This document shows positions 1-8,227 of a DNA stretch of 47,793 nucleotides, one piece after another. The notes under the pieces are model-generated. The model had not been told where the DNA came from and ran no database searches. It saw only the letters and a program-made list of their open reading frames with translations. This stretch comes from CAYYYP01 sp964475985 (GTDB lineage Bacteria; Bdellovibrionota; UBA1018; CAYHWW01). The position numbers and the translations under genes are program-made. The stretch is taken from positions 1 to 47,793 of the forward strand of contig CAYYYP010000025.1 of the NCBI GenBank assembly GCA_964475985.1. The letters run 5' to 3'. How positions within the stretch are numbered: the first letter of the stretch is position 1; each line of letters starts with the position of its first letter.

Positions 1-146
1 AGGTCAGTTTTGGGAGTGCCAACCAGTGTTTTTAGAGCGAAAAACGGCACGTAACTTCCCGCAGGCACATGTCGCTCTTCGCTCGCGGTGACGTCCCCTT
101 GGGCTACAGACGAGCAAGTCAACTTGAACAGCAGTACGGCAATCAA
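1..146 (-). CDS. Partial secreted SUMF1/formylglycine-generating-enzyme-like protein (5' end only)
   Basis: An open frame on the minus strand runs off the left edge of the window. It starts at a probable TTG (146), 23 bases beyond the nirK stop, and reads as a short hydrophobic signal sequence (IAVLLFKLTCSSVAQG) followed by HVPAGSYVPFFALK. The segment VPAGSYVPF resembles the N-terminal start of SUMF1/FGE-fold domains, and proteins of that family are known next to nirK in some bacteria. No ATG or clear ribosome site is visible, so the exact start is uncertain. The frame has no stop over its 48 visible codons. It probably forms the third gene of the barrel-nirK operon. The family call rests on one short motif and the context only. 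Confidence 0.45.
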   Translation of the reverse strand, partial: MIAVLLFKLTCSSVAQGDVTASEERHVPAGSYVPFFALKTLVGTPKTD

Positions 147-168
147 ATAGCGGGAAGTTCGTCCCGGA

Positions 169-1638
169 CTATTCCTGAGATTTTGTAGAGGCTCCCGTTT
201 TCGATGCATGAGTCTTAACTTCCGTAGGTGTAACTTCCTTTCCTGAGTTGCCCCAGGAATTGTAGATATAGGTGAGCACGTTTGCCACGTCCTCGTCGCT
301 CAAGGTCCAGGCGGGCATAACGCCGTTGTACAGCTTTCCGTTGACAGTGATTGCGCCTTGAAGCCCACCCGTTACTGTCTTGATCGCGCGGATCTTGTCG
401 GCGTTGAGATAGTCAGATTTCGCCAGGGGCGGAAAGGCGTTCGGAATCCCTTCGCCGGTGGCTTGGTGGCAGGCCATACAGTTTGTCTTATAGACAGCGT
501 GCCCGCGTTCAATACGTTCGGGCTTTGTTTTCGCAGACGGAGCAGCTTTAGAACGCTGCTCTGTGACGCGGATATTAGTGCCTTCAGGCATATACACTTC
601 GTCGCTGACTTTTCCTGAATAAACAGTCTTGTCTTCGGGGCCCTCAACCTTCAGCATGCCGAGCGCGCCTTTGTTAAAGGCACGAGTAAGTGCGTGATCC
701 ACCAGAATATAGGTTGCAGGCACATTCAAGCGAAATTGAGTAACAACTGAACCTCCAGGTGGGACGACAGTTGTTTGTACGTTCTCGGTGGCGTGGTTGG
801 TGTTTCCTTCAGCCCAGACCTGGTCGAAAATCTCTCCGATGACGTGGAAAGACGAAGTGAGGTTTGGGCCACCATTTCCGATGAACAAACGGACGGTTTC
901 GCCAGGTTTGGCGGTCAAGGCACCGGCACCTGTAAGGGCGCCCACTGCGCCGTTAAACACGACGTAGTCGGGGCGCTCCTGAATGGCTTTTTCCATGTTG
1001 AACGGCTGAAGTCCTTGTTGGCCGTTCGGGCCCTTCGTATAGAAATCTCCCTGCATCACATAATACTCGTGGTCGACTTTAGGGAGACCGTCTTTCGGAT
1101 CAACTTGGATCAGGCCGTACATTCCGTTCGCGATGTGCATGGCAACCGGCGCAGTGGCACAGTGATAAACATAGAGGCCGGCATTTAGAGCCTTGAACGA
1201 AAAAACTGAACTATGCCCCGGCGCTGTCAATGAAGCGCCTGCTCCGCCACCTTGGCCAGTGACGGCATGAAGATCAATGTTATGAGGCATCTTATTGTCT
1301 GGGTGATTGTTGAGATGAAATTCGACGAGGTCGCCTTCACGAATTCTGATGAATTTTCCGGGTACTTTTCCTCCATACGTCCAGAAGGTGTATTGGACAC
1401 CGTCGGCGAGGCGGCCCTGCACTTCCTTGACTTCTAGATTAACGATCACTTTGGTCGCGTGTTTGCGCGAAATCGGCGGTGGTACGTTTGGGGCATCGGT
1501 AAGGACAGCATTTTCCTGTCCAACTATTTTTTCATCCCTATTATCTGAGTCTGACGCTGACCATGCGGTAACGCAAAACGTGACCGTAGCGATGGTCACG
1601 ACTAACATCAGATTCCTGCGAGCTATTTTGTCTTTCAT
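169..1638 (-). CDS. nirK: Copper-containing nitrite reductase fused to cytochrome c
   Basis: Reduces nitrite to nitric oxide in the periplasm. The 489 aa protein has a signal peptide (about 1-28), two cupredoxin domains and a C-terminal cytochrome c domain. Type 1 copper ligands are H119, C160, H168 and M173; type 2 ligands are H124, H159 and H315; the catalytic pair is D122 (in HNIDLH) and H265 (in SSFHVIGEIFD). The heme motif is C387-x-x-C390-H391, with a candidate axial Met in GVMPAW. The fused cytochrome probably passes electrons directly to the type 1 copper. It lies 11 bases after the outer-membrane barrel gene, has AAGGA upstream of its ATG, and should share the operator at 2726-2737. 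All catalytic residues are present, so it is probably active. Confidence 0.97.
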   Translation of the reverse strand: MKDKIARRNLMLVVTIATVTFCVTAWSASDSDNRDEKIVGQENAVLTDAPNVPPPISRKHATKVIVNLEVKEVQGRLADGVQYTFWTYGGKVPGKFIRIREGDLVEFHLNNHPDNKMPHNIDLHAVTGQGGGAGASLTAPGHSSVFSFKALNAGLYVYHCATAPVAMHIANGMYGLIQVDPKDGLPKVDHEYYVMQGDFYTKGPNGQQGLQPFNMEKAIQERPDYVVFNGAVGALTGAGALTAKPGETVRLFIGNGGPNLTSSFHVIGEIFDQVWAEGNTNHATENVQTTVVPPGGSVVTQFRLNVPATYILVDHALTRAFNKGALGMLKVEGPEDKTVYSGKVSDEVYMPEGTNIRVTEQRSKAAPSAKTKPERIERGHAVYKTNCMACHQATGEGIPNAFPPLAKSDYLNADKIRAIKTVTGGLQGAITVNGKLYNGVMPAWTLSDEDVANVLTYIYNSWGNSGKEVTPTEVKTHASKTGASTKSQE

Positions 1639-1649
1639 GAGCGTCCTTT

Positions 1650-2690
1650 CTAAAAAGCTATTGGAAAATCGATAAAAACAACTTTGTCGCTATTTGTTGG
1701 ATACGTATAGTTTCCGTTTGCCATGGGTCCTGCCAATCCTTGCGCGTATGCAATACCGGGTTTGACGGTAACGGAACCGGTCTTGATTGTGAACCGGGGG
1801 CCAATGGCAAATGATAGGTTTTCAACTGCTGGACTTGCCGCCGCCGAGACCGTTGCATTGTCAAGCCAGCGTTGATATCTCAGCTCGCCGATTGCGGAAA
1901 GCAGTGGGGAAATTGAATATCCGAATACTAGCCCCGATGTAAAGTTTGTGCGGGATGTGTCTTTGTCGATCTGTTCTCCACGCACCCTACTAAGCTGAAG
2001 CAAGGTTGCTTCGAGTTGGACAGTCACTCCACGTGAAATATAGGCAATGTCTACTCCAGGAATTACGGTGAAGTAATTTACTGCAAATAATGCGTTGTCC
2101 ATCGCAGAGCGCGCTAGAAGTCCGGCCGAATTCGCCGCTTGAACGGCAGGATCGGGAGAGTTGCCCCCGCCCGTTCCGATCGGAGCGGTTAAACCCAGAA
2201 AAAAGCCCAACCGAAACTCGTCGGAGAGTCGAAGTGAGTAAATAGCCCCGAGAAGCGGATTTATGAATGAACTCGCGCCGGGAGCGTTTGCGGGAGGGTT
2301 ATTATTTACCATTCCGAGGCGGACCAATACTGCTAGGTCCGGAATCAACTTGTATGACCCGGTGACCACGCTTGCGGCAGCGAATCCACCCGAATTCCCA
2401 TTTTTGTCGTTGTAAAAGGCGAGAGCCGAATCAAGTCTTGCGGCGTTTCCTGCCATGACCGGGCGGAGTTGCCACGGCAAAGAATAGGGAGGAGACGAGG
2501 CGGTGACAGGAGGAGCGTCTACCGCTGGCTCATTTTCGTGCGATGGATTCGAGAGTTCCTGCGAGGGGTCCGCAATCGCTTTTGATTCAAGCAATGTATT
2601 TCCAGCAGAAAACAAAAGACACGTCAGCAAGACAGTTCTTAAAAGAAAAAATGAACTTGCTCGCGTATGAGCTCTACCCCATTTATGCAT
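1650..2690 (-). CDS. Outer-membrane beta-barrel protein, first gene of the nirK operon
   Basis: The 346 aa protein has an N-terminal signal sequence (basic start, then SSFFLLRTVLLTCLLFSAG), a Pro/Ser-rich linker to about residue 75, and then repeated amphipathic strands (for example LAVLVRLGMV, FRLGFFLGLTAPIG) ending in the aromatic C-terminus FIDFPIAF that is typical of barrel proteins. No specific family is recognised; a porin or MetA-pathway-like transporter fold is possible. It directly precedes nirK, so it may supply substrate or form an outer-membrane partner, but that is inference. The ATG at 2690 has no properly spaced ribosome site and coincides with the start point predicted from the upstream operator, suggesting a leaderless mRNA. 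Confidence 0.75.
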   Translation of the reverse strand: MHKWGRAHTRASSFFLLRTVLLTCLLFSAGNTLLESKAIADPSQELSNPSHENEPAVDAPPVTASSPPYSLPWQLRPVMAGNAARLDSALAFYNDKNGNSGGFAAASVVTGSYKLIPDLAVLVRLGMVNNNPPANAPGASSFINPLLGAIYSLRLSDEFRLGFFLGLTAPIGTGGGNSPDPAVQAANSAGLLARSAMDNALFAVNYFTVIPGVDIAYISRGVTVQLEATLLQLSRVRGEQIDKDTSRTNFTSGLVFGYSISPLLSAIGELRYQRWLDNATVSAAASPAVENLSFAIGPRFTIKTGSVTVKPGIAYAQGLAGPMANGNYTYPTNSDKVVFIDFPIAF

Positions 2691-2696
2691 CCTTAA

Positions 2697-2737
2697 AAGT
2701 TAGCACAGGGGTAGGCAGCACAGTATGACCTGGATCA
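2697..2737 (-). promoter_or_regulatory. Crp/Fnr-type (Dnr/NnrR-like) operator and -10 box of the nirK operon
   Basis: TGACCTGGATCA (2726-2737) fits the Fnr-superfamily pattern TGA-N6-TCA. On the minus strand a -10-like TAACTT lies at 2702-2697, 29.5 bases from the operator centre, which is the class II activator arrangement. The predicted start point (about 2690) is the A of the barrel-gene ATG. The norC promoter has the same operator core and the same spacing. The likely activator is the Crp/Fnr protein at 10356-11090. Confidence 0.75.
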
Positions 2738-2792
2738 TATTGGGAAGGCAAAATGCCGTATGAAGCGGGCCTGTGTGGTCAGACTATATGCC

Positions 2793-2820
2793 CCAAAACC
2801 GTTTTGGCACGAGGATCGCA
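2793..2820 (+). promoter_or_regulatory. Candidate sigma-54 promoter with overlapping palindrome
   Basis: TTGGCACGAGGATCGCA has GG at 2806-2807 and GC at 2818-2819 with ten bases between, as in -24/-12 promoters; only the T of the -12 TTGC differs. A 7+1+7 palindrome (CCAAAAC / GTTTTGG, 2793-2807) overlaps the -24 side. It points toward the histidine kinase at 2947, leaving a leader of about 115 bases. GGGACA-tcc-TGTCCC at 2856-2870 is a further small palindrome in that leader. Confidence 0.45.
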
Positions 2821-2946
2821 ATATTAGAGCACAGCGGAATAATCTAGATAACGGCGGGACATCCTGTCCCTTGAACTGGAAAGGCTGTCTCATTTGGATC
2901 AAATTGCCAGAAAAATATTAGCCCGGGCACTGGATTTAGGCGAGTC

Positions 2947-4041
2947 ATGAGCTACCGTATTGAGGCTGATCCCAGCAGCATTTATTTCCGCGGGTTCGAA
3001 GACTGTAACGACGCGATTTTAATTACAGATGATTCCGGAAAAATAATTTACGTCAATTCGGCGTGGGAGCGCCTCTATGAATTCGATAAAAACGAGGCGA
3101 TTGGAAACACCCCAAAGATTCTCCGCTCCGGTAAACACGAGCCGGGGTTTTACAAGAACATGTGGCGAGCAATCGTTGATTCTGAAAACGGTCACTGGAT
3201 GGGTGACGTCATCAATCGCACCAAGGGCGGCGAGTTTATTCCAGTATTTCTCAGAATTACGACGATCCGGCGCCAAGACCAGTCAATATTTGGGTTCATA
3301 GGGACAGCGACAGACTTTAGCACGCAGAAGGCCGCTGAGAAATTGCAGCGGCAACGTGATAATTTGTCTGCGATTCGAACTTTTTCAGAGGGGCTTGCTC
3401 ACCAGATTGGTACAACATTGGGAGTGATCAGAGGAAGGGCGGAGTTTCTGGAGATTCAGCCCCCGAGTGAGAAAGTGATCAAGGCCAGCACCCGCGTCAT
3501 TATCGAGCAGGCCGATCGCATTCAGCAATGTGTTGAGTATCTGCTTCGATTTTGTCGCTCTTCTAAGGAATTGGATCTCGGCGTTGTCAAGATCGCCCCG
3601 CTGCTGAAGGAAACGCAAAATCATTTTAAAAAAAGAATTCAAGATCTATCGATCGACTTCAATTTGCTAGTCTCCAAGCATTCGCAGGTCAATGGAGATC
3701 TGCATCGGATGAAGCAAATCCTCGTCCATCTCTTAGATAACGCGATTGATGCGATCGAAGCCGCAAAAAAAGAGAATTCTGAGGCAAATCACGAGATATC
3801 CGTTGAAGCCGAGGAATTGGACTCGGAAATCAAAATCGTCATCCGTGATACGGGTTGTGGAATCGCAGAAAAAGATTTGGAGAATGTCTTTCGGCCATTT
3901 TTTACCAAAAAAGATATCGGTGGTGGGGCTGGTCTCGGACTTTCTCTGGCCCTTGCACTTGCCGAGGACATGGGAGCTAGAATTTCGGTGGCTAGTAAAG
4001 TCGGGTCTGGGTCGGCCTTCACTCTTCATCTCTCAAAGTAA
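2947..4041 (+). CDS. PAS-domain sensor histidine kinase, soluble
   Basis: The 364 aa protein has an N-terminal PAS domain with PAC segment (about 12-125, including ILITDDSGKIIYVNSAWERLY), a HisKA-like dimerisation helix with phospho-acceptor H152 in EGLAHQIGTTLG, and a HATPase_c domain with N box LLDNAIDAI, G1 box DTGCGI and G2 box GGGAGLGLSLA. No membrane segment is seen, so it should sense a cytoplasmic signal such as redox state or a gas. It is convergent with the cysteine-rich LuxR-type gene and sits between the nir and nor units, so a role in controlling them is plausible. No receiver-domain partner lies beside it. The ATG follows a weak AGGCGAG. Confidence 0.88.
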   Translation: MSYRIEADPSSIYFRGFEDCNDAILITDDSGKIIYVNSAWERLYEFDKNEAIGNTPKILRSGKHEPGFYKNMWRAIVDSENGHWMGDVINRTKGGEFIPVFLRITTIRRQDQSIFGFIGTATDFSTQKAAEKLQRQRDNLSAIRTFSEGLAHQIGTTLGVIRGRAEFLEIQPPSEKVIKASTRVIIEQADRIQQCVEYLLRFCRSSKELDLGVVKIAPLLKETQNHFKKRIQDLSIDFNLLVSKHSQVNGDLHRMKQILVHLLDNAIDAIEAAKKENSEANHEISVEAEELDSEIKIVIRDTGCGIAEKDLENVFRPFFTKKDIGGGAGLGLSLALALAEDMGARISVASKVGSGSAFTLHLSK

Positions 4042-4059
4042 TGGCAAAGTTCTATGCAA

Positions 4060-4569
4060 CTAGGCTTCAAGACGGAAGTGGAGCCGGAGGCGATCGATGC
4101 TGAGCGAGCTCGGAACCTTTTTATTGATATTGTTCAAATGAGTTTTGAGAGTCTGCCGACAAATAAAAAGAAGTTTAGCAATTTCCGAATTCGTAAAACC
4201 CTCTAGTACGAGAGAAACAACTGAAGTCTCGGCTGGTGTTAATCCGTGAGATACAAATGCCGCTAACATTCTGTGAATAAGTTTGTCTTTTGGCAACAGA
4301 AGCGTGGTTAGCGTTTCACCGTCATTGATGGTCAGGGCATCGAATGTTTGTTTGCCCTCTTTGAGATTCGAGACAACGTGAAATCCCAAAGCGGGTGGGG
4401 TTTTCTGTTCAGCCCTTGCGAAATTCTTCATGCAACCAGTGTCGCAACGCTCTCCAACCTTTTTTCCGCAGAACGCGATGCAGACGGTATTCTGAGCGAG
4501 AACAAGTCGGTCAATCCCCTTCACACATGTTCCAAATGACTCGTGTGGCTTCATTTTTAGGTCTGCCAT
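4060..4569 (-). CDS. LuxR-family transcriptional regulator with cysteine-rich N-terminus
   Basis: The 169 aa protein has a C-terminal LuxR/GerE helix-turn-helix (about 108-165: LTPAETSVVSLVLEGFTNSE, then IAKLLFICRQTLKTHLNNI). The N-terminal region carries clustered cysteines: one in FGTCVKG, then C-x3-C-x8-C-x3-C in the segment TVCIAFCGKKVGERCDTGCM. This could ligate an iron-sulfur cluster or zinc or act as a thiol switch. There is no receiver domain, so it is probably not a phosphorylated response regulator. Its position between nirK and nor genes suggests sensing NO or oxygen, which is inference. A GGAAAG ribosome site precedes the ATG at 4569. Confidence 0.8.
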   Translation of the reverse strand: MADLKMKPHESFGTCVKGIDRLVLAQNTVCIAFCGKKVGERCDTGCMKNFARAEQKTPPALGFHVVSNLKEGKQTFDALTINDGETLTTLLLPKDKLIHRMLAAFVSHGLTPAETSVVSLVLEGFTNSEIAKLLFICRQTLKTHLNNINKKVPSSLSIDRLRLHFRLEA

Positions 4570-4693
4570 GCTTTCCAGGATATTCCTTTGCGGCAGAAAG
4601 GCGACTCAAAAGTCCACCCTGGGGGTCGATTCCAATCTGAGGAAGTGGCGGGCACCCTTTAGGGAGAGGGTTTAACCAAAGGGAGGACAAGAT

Positions 4694-5041
4694 ATGAATC
4701 TATCCAAAAAACGATCAATAACAGTCTTCTTGCTGTGCATGGCGAGTGCGTTCAATTGGGCAGTTTCTTGGGCGGGGGTACCCGAACCTGAAAAAGCCAC
4801 CACGGTAAGAACTACCCCAGCCGACTGGATTCGAGCCGAGAACGGTCAGCTGACTATTCAAGGTAAAATCCTGCTTTCGTACGAAGAAAAGTTCGTATTC
4901 GTGCAGAGCGGAAAGTCATACTTGAAGATCCAGCGTGAGTTGATCAAGACTGCCAAGCAGGCGACGTTGGATCAACCTGGTGCGAGGGTTTCATTCCAAA
5001 TTCCTCAACGGGCGATCAGTTACGCTTGGTCTGTACCCTGA
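4694..5041 (+). CDS. Small secreted protein of unknown function
   Basis: The 115 aa protein begins with a clear signal peptide (KKRSITVFLLCMASAFNWAV, cleavage near SWA/G), leaving about 87 periplasmic residues rich in Lys and Gln with alternating beta-type segments (GQLTIQGKILLSYEEKFVFV). No cysteine, heme or metal motif remains in the mature part. A strong GGGAGG lies just before the ATG. It is convergent with the HiPIP gene and shares the terminator hairpin at 5071-5102. No family recognised. Confidence 0.7.
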   Translation: MNLSKKRSITVFLLCMASAFNWAVSWAGVPEPEKATTVRTTPADWIRAENGQLTIQGKILLSYEEKFVFVQSGKSYLKIQRELIKTAKQATLDQPGARVSFQIPQRAISYAWSVP

Positions 5042-5062
5042 CAATCAAGAGGATTTGGAATC

Positions 5063-5102
5063 TAAAAATGACGGACGGCACGAGTAGAATCGTGCCGCCC
5101 GT
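5063..5102 (-). terminator. Terminator hairpin ending the nor-HiPIP operon (possibly bidirectional)
   Basis: ACGGaCGGCACGA (5071-5083) and TCGTGCCGcCCGT (5090-5102) form a 12-pair stem with one mismatch and a 6-base loop. On the minus strand it is followed by CATTTTTAG (5070-5062), the usual U-run. It lies between two convergent genes. Confidence 0.8.
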
Positions 5103-5109
5103 TTGCGCA

Positions 5110-5484
5110 CTAAGCTTTTTTCGACCATGAGCCGCACCACCCCTGGCTGGTGACTAGGCCCGAGGTTAGCATCTGGCATTTACCCCAAGAGCCATTAGTT
5201 GCGGTGTAGAGTGCGCAGTTTTTACAAAATTGAGTTTTTGCTTCAGGCTTTTTGCGCAGTGGATATTTGACGAAGTCTACGTCTTTGACATCAGCTTTAT
5301 AGCCGATTGCTATTGCAACGGCGTCAGTCGCTGGGACAGCGGAAGCTCCGGCTGGAAGCGGTTCTGGCTTTGGTTCTTTTTTGGCGGCGAGCGCGTTTCG
5401 CAAAAGGCCCGTGAAGGGCAAGGCAAGCAAGACAAACAACGAGGCCTTCATGAATTGACGTCTATTTGTGTTGGGATTTGGCAT
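5110..5484 (-). CDS. High-potential iron-sulfur protein (HiPIP), Tat-exported
   Basis: Periplasmic one-electron carrier with a [4Fe-4S] cluster. The 124 aa precursor has a twin-arginine signal (RRQFMK, then a hydrophobic stretch to about residue 34) and four conserved cysteines C87, C90, C103 and C117 in the HiPIP spacing, with the family's C-terminal GWCGSW. It follows norD by 39 bases and has AAGGA before the ATG. Being the last gene of the nor unit suggests that it delivers electrons to NorC or to the cytochrome domain of NirK; HiPIP is a known periplasmic donor to terminal reductases in other bacteria. Confidence 0.95.
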   Translation of the reverse strand: MPNPNTNRRQFMKASLFVLLALPFTGLLRNALAAKKEPKPEPLPAGASAVPATDAVAIAIGYKADVKDVDFVKYPLRKKPEAKTQFCKNCALYTATNGSWGKCQMLTSGLVTSQGWCGSWSKKA

Positions 5485-5523
5485 TTATTCCTTCTTTCTC
5501 TAGTGTGGTTACAATCATATTGT

Positions 5524-7425
5524 TCATTGCAGTCTCATCATCTCTATAAAAATCTGTAAGACCTGGTCGGCAATCTGGCGAGGGTCCGAGAGCACTTTGT
5601 ACTGACCCGAGCCAAACATGTGGATCAGGTTGCGGCCAGTCTCTTGAGATACGCTTATACCTCTCAAAAAAATACCGCGTGATTTTATTTCCTTCACGAC
5701 TTTACGTACGTCGCTCAGTCCGTGGAATCCCTCATAGCGGTCGTAGTCGCTCGGTTTGGCGTCGCTGAAGAGCAAGATCAGTTTTCGGCGGGCCTTGATT
5801 TCATCCAAAACTGCATATGCGTGCCGCAAGGCCGGGCCGATTCTTGTATATCCATCTGGCCTGACTGAGTTCAGACGAGTCCGGCCTACTGCCCAGGAAT
5901 CGTCGAACCGCTTGAGCCATTTGAAGTTGCAACGGTGCCGGGAGTGGCTATTGAATGCTGCGATTGCAAAACGGTCATCGAGATGAGCGAAGGCTCCACC
6001 AATAATATCTATCGAAGACCTCATCACGTCGAGCACTCGGCTATTTCCAATCCAAGCGTCAGTTGAAAGGCTGGAGTCAAGAAGAATCAAGATGGCAAGA
6101 TTTCGTTCCAGGTGGCGTCGGCCCATGTAAAGATGCTGGTCGACTGGGCCAGAGCTGTGCAACTGCGAGCGCCAACGTACAACGGCATCGAGATCAAATT
6201 CAGCGCCTTCTTTTTGTCTAGGTTTCCATCTCGATTCATTGAGAAATGAAGAGAGCTTTTCACTGAGGTTCTTGTGCGTCGCATGACTCTGAACCGTTGA
6301 TGCTTCCGAAGAAGATGGTTCTACGCTTTCATAGACAGTGCAGAAACTCGGTTTATAGCGTCGCTCCTCTTCAAACCACTCAGGATAAGCGTAGGCCGTT
6401 TCCTGAGGATTGGTAGCCGATGCTTCGATGTTAAGAGCAAAGGAGTCAATTTGTGCATTCGACTTAGAGATCGAGTCGGCGCTGGTTTGAGTGCGCACAA
6501 CGCTATCGAGGGTGAGCTCTGAAAGGGCGTCTGCGTGGGCCTCGCTCTCATCTGATCCGTCTTGTGCTTTTGATCCACCCTTGTGTTCTTCTGCTGTCAA
6601 AAGTTTCTCGAAGACGTGAGTCATGGGGTTCTCTTCATGCTCACTCATGGTTTTTACTTCGGGCCGCGCGACGGTTTTGATCCGTACTGCCTGATTGTGG
6701 GCATCTGTAGCCTTGGGCAATGACGTTTTGGCAGATAGTTTATCAAGGTTCGCGTTACTGTCATCTGCCGCGCCAGTCGCCCGCAGGCGAGTGCATGGTA
6801 AAACCGGGACGGCAAGTAGGGGGCAGTAGGGCGAATCAAGCCATTCTCTGCGCCACTTCTTTGAAAGTAGCGGTACTTCGCTGTCAGAAAGTGAGAAGTC
6901 CTCAAGCGAGAGCGCACGCTCAGTGAGCTGAGCCCAAGCAAGAAAGCGCGGGTCGTATTTTAAAAAAACCGAAGTCGCCTCGCGCGTAATGGCACACACC
7001 CGCGCAAACAGTTCAGTAAATCCGGCGTAGCGTCTCGCCAGATTACGGTGAACAGATGGAAGGACAAGAGCAGATCGCATTAAAGCGTCGACAGCGTCAG
7101 AATAGTCTTTAGTGAGTTTTGGACCATCTTGAATGGCGCTATGAAAGACCATGACGCGATAGAGGTAGATCGCAAAATTACTTTCGTCATCGCGTGCCAA
7201 GCTCAGCTTGCGCGGTAAAAAAAGCGAGGTTGGATCGGGAAATTCAAGACCGTCGCTTAGGTGAATGCGAACGTTGCCATCAGTAAGGGTTTGGCACACG
7301 AGTTCTAAACGGTCGAGATGGCTGCAGGCTTCAAGGTCGAGTGCTTCGAAGTTTAAAAAACGGCGACTTTTGCGCTCCAGATTGCTGGAATGTAGCCATT
7401 TGAAAAATATTTCTCCGAGGTCCAT
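5524..7425 (-). CDS. norD: NorD-type nitric oxide reductase accessory protein with VWA domain
   Basis: Needed for maturation of nitric oxide reductase together with NorQ. The 633 aa cytoplasmic protein has an alpha-helical N-terminal half, a low-complexity Ser/Glu-rich middle (about 215-340) and a C-terminal von Willebrand A domain (about 440-630) with the MIDAS motif LLDSSLST near residue 450 and a later LLFSDAKPSDYDRYEGF segment typical of NorD. It ends the norCBQD set with 7 bases between norQ and its ATG. NorD works with MoxR-type ATPases as a chaperone pair, probably for metal-centre insertion. Confidence 0.93.
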   Translation of the reverse strand: MDLGEIFFKWLHSSNLERKSRRFLNFEALDLEACSHLDRLELVCQTLTDGNVRIHLSDGLEFPDPTSLFLPRKLSLARDDESNFAIYLYRVMVFHSAIQDGPKLTKDYSDAVDALMRSALVLPSVHRNLARRYAGFTELFARVCAITREATSVFLKYDPRFLAWAQLTERALSLEDFSLSDSEVPLLSKKWRREWLDSPYCPLLAVPVLPCTRLRATGAADDSNANLDKLSAKTSLPKATDAHNQAVRIKTVARPEVKTMSEHEENPMTHVFEKLLTAEEHKGGSKAQDGSDESEAHADALSELTLDSVVRTQTSADSISKSNAQIDSFALNIEASATNPQETAYAYPEWFEEERRYKPSFCTVYESVEPSSSEASTVQSHATHKNLSEKLSSFLNESRWKPRQKEGAEFDLDAVVRWRSQLHSSGPVDQHLYMGRRHLERNLAILILLDSSLSTDAWIGNSRVLDVMRSSIDIIGGAFAHLDDRFAIAAFNSHSRHRCNFKWLKRFDDSWAVGRTRLNSVRPDGYTRIGPALRHAYAVLDEIKARRKLILLFSDAKPSDYDRYEGFHGLSDVRKVVKEIKSRGIFLRGISVSQETGRNLIHMFGSGQYKVLSDPRQIADQVLQIFIEMMRLQ

Positions 7426-7432
7426 CGTGCGC

Positions 7433-8227
7433 CTAAAAGGTGAGTGCGACTAAATCGCGCATCGCCGCTAGGATCTCTCGTTGATCAGTGAGTGGTTCTG
7501 CAATGGCCGCTCCGCAAGCCATGCGAGGTGGTAGTCCCGCAACCACGAGTTTAGCCGCATTGACCAAAAGCCGTGTAGAAACCGTTTCTGGTAGATCGAT
7601 ATCTTTGAGATTGCGCACTTGACGAGCTAGTCCTACAAGTTTTTTGCAGACATCTTCTGTGGCTTGCGATTCTGCTTGGACGATTTCAGCTTCGATCTCA
7701 GCCGTTGGGTAGTCAAAAGAAATGCCTACGAAGCGTTGCCTTGTTGAAGGTTTTAGCTCCTTCATTCCTCGCTGATAGCCAGGGTTGTAGCTGGCGACAA
7801 GTTGAAATTCAGGTGGCGCTTTGAGTGATTCATTCGTGCGATCGACAAAAAGTTCGCGGCGATGGTCGGCCAACGAATGCAGCAAAACCACGACATCTTC
7901 GCGTGCCTCAGCCACCTCGTCGAGATAGAGCATGGCCCCCGAACGTACGGCGCGCGTAACCGGCCCATCTTGCCAGACAGTGTCGCCGCCCTTGATGAGA
8001 AAGCGCCCGAGCAAATCAGAGGCCGAAGTATCTTCGTTGCAAGCGACTTGAATCAGAGGAACATGCGTGTGAGCTGCCATTTTTTCGACGAAGCGGGACT
8101 TACCGCAACCAGTAGGCCCCTGTAGCATCACCGGCAGCCCGATTTTATGGGCTGCGGTAAACACCTCAATTTCGTTACCTATCGCCCGATAATATAGAGC
8201 GCTGTGGTCAGGCACCTCGATAGACAT
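7433..8227 (-). CDS. norQ: NorQ, MoxR-type AAA+ ATPase
   Basis: Partner of NorD in activating nitric oxide reductase. The 264 aa protein starts with MSIEVPDHSALYY, the usual NorQ beginning, at ATG 8227; an in-frame ATG at 8296 would add 23 residues overlapping norB and is rejected. AGGGA lies just before the chosen start. Walker A is GPTGCGKS (about 37-44), Walker B is MLYLDEV (about 98-104), and the sensor region ASYNPGYQ is present. It overlaps the end of norB by 20 bases, indicating translational coupling. Confidence 0.95.
   Translation of the reverse strand: MSIEVPDHSALYYRAIGNEIEVFTAAHKIGLPVMLQGPTGCGKSRFVEKMAAHTHVPLIQVACNEDTSASDLLGRFLIKGGDTVWQDGPVTRAVRSGAMLYLDEVAEAREDVVVLLHSLADHRRELFVDRTNESLKAPPEFQLVASYNPGYQRGMKELKPSTRQRFVGISFDYPTAEIEAEIVQAESQATEDVCKKLVGLARQVRNLKDIDLPETVSTRLLVNAAKLVVAGLPPRMACGAAIAEPLTDQREILAAMRDLVALTF

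Noticed and set aside
2890..2901. Possible third Fnr-type operator TCATTTGGATCA
   Set aside because: The left half is TCA, not TGA, and no -10 box sits at the spacing shared by the other two sites.
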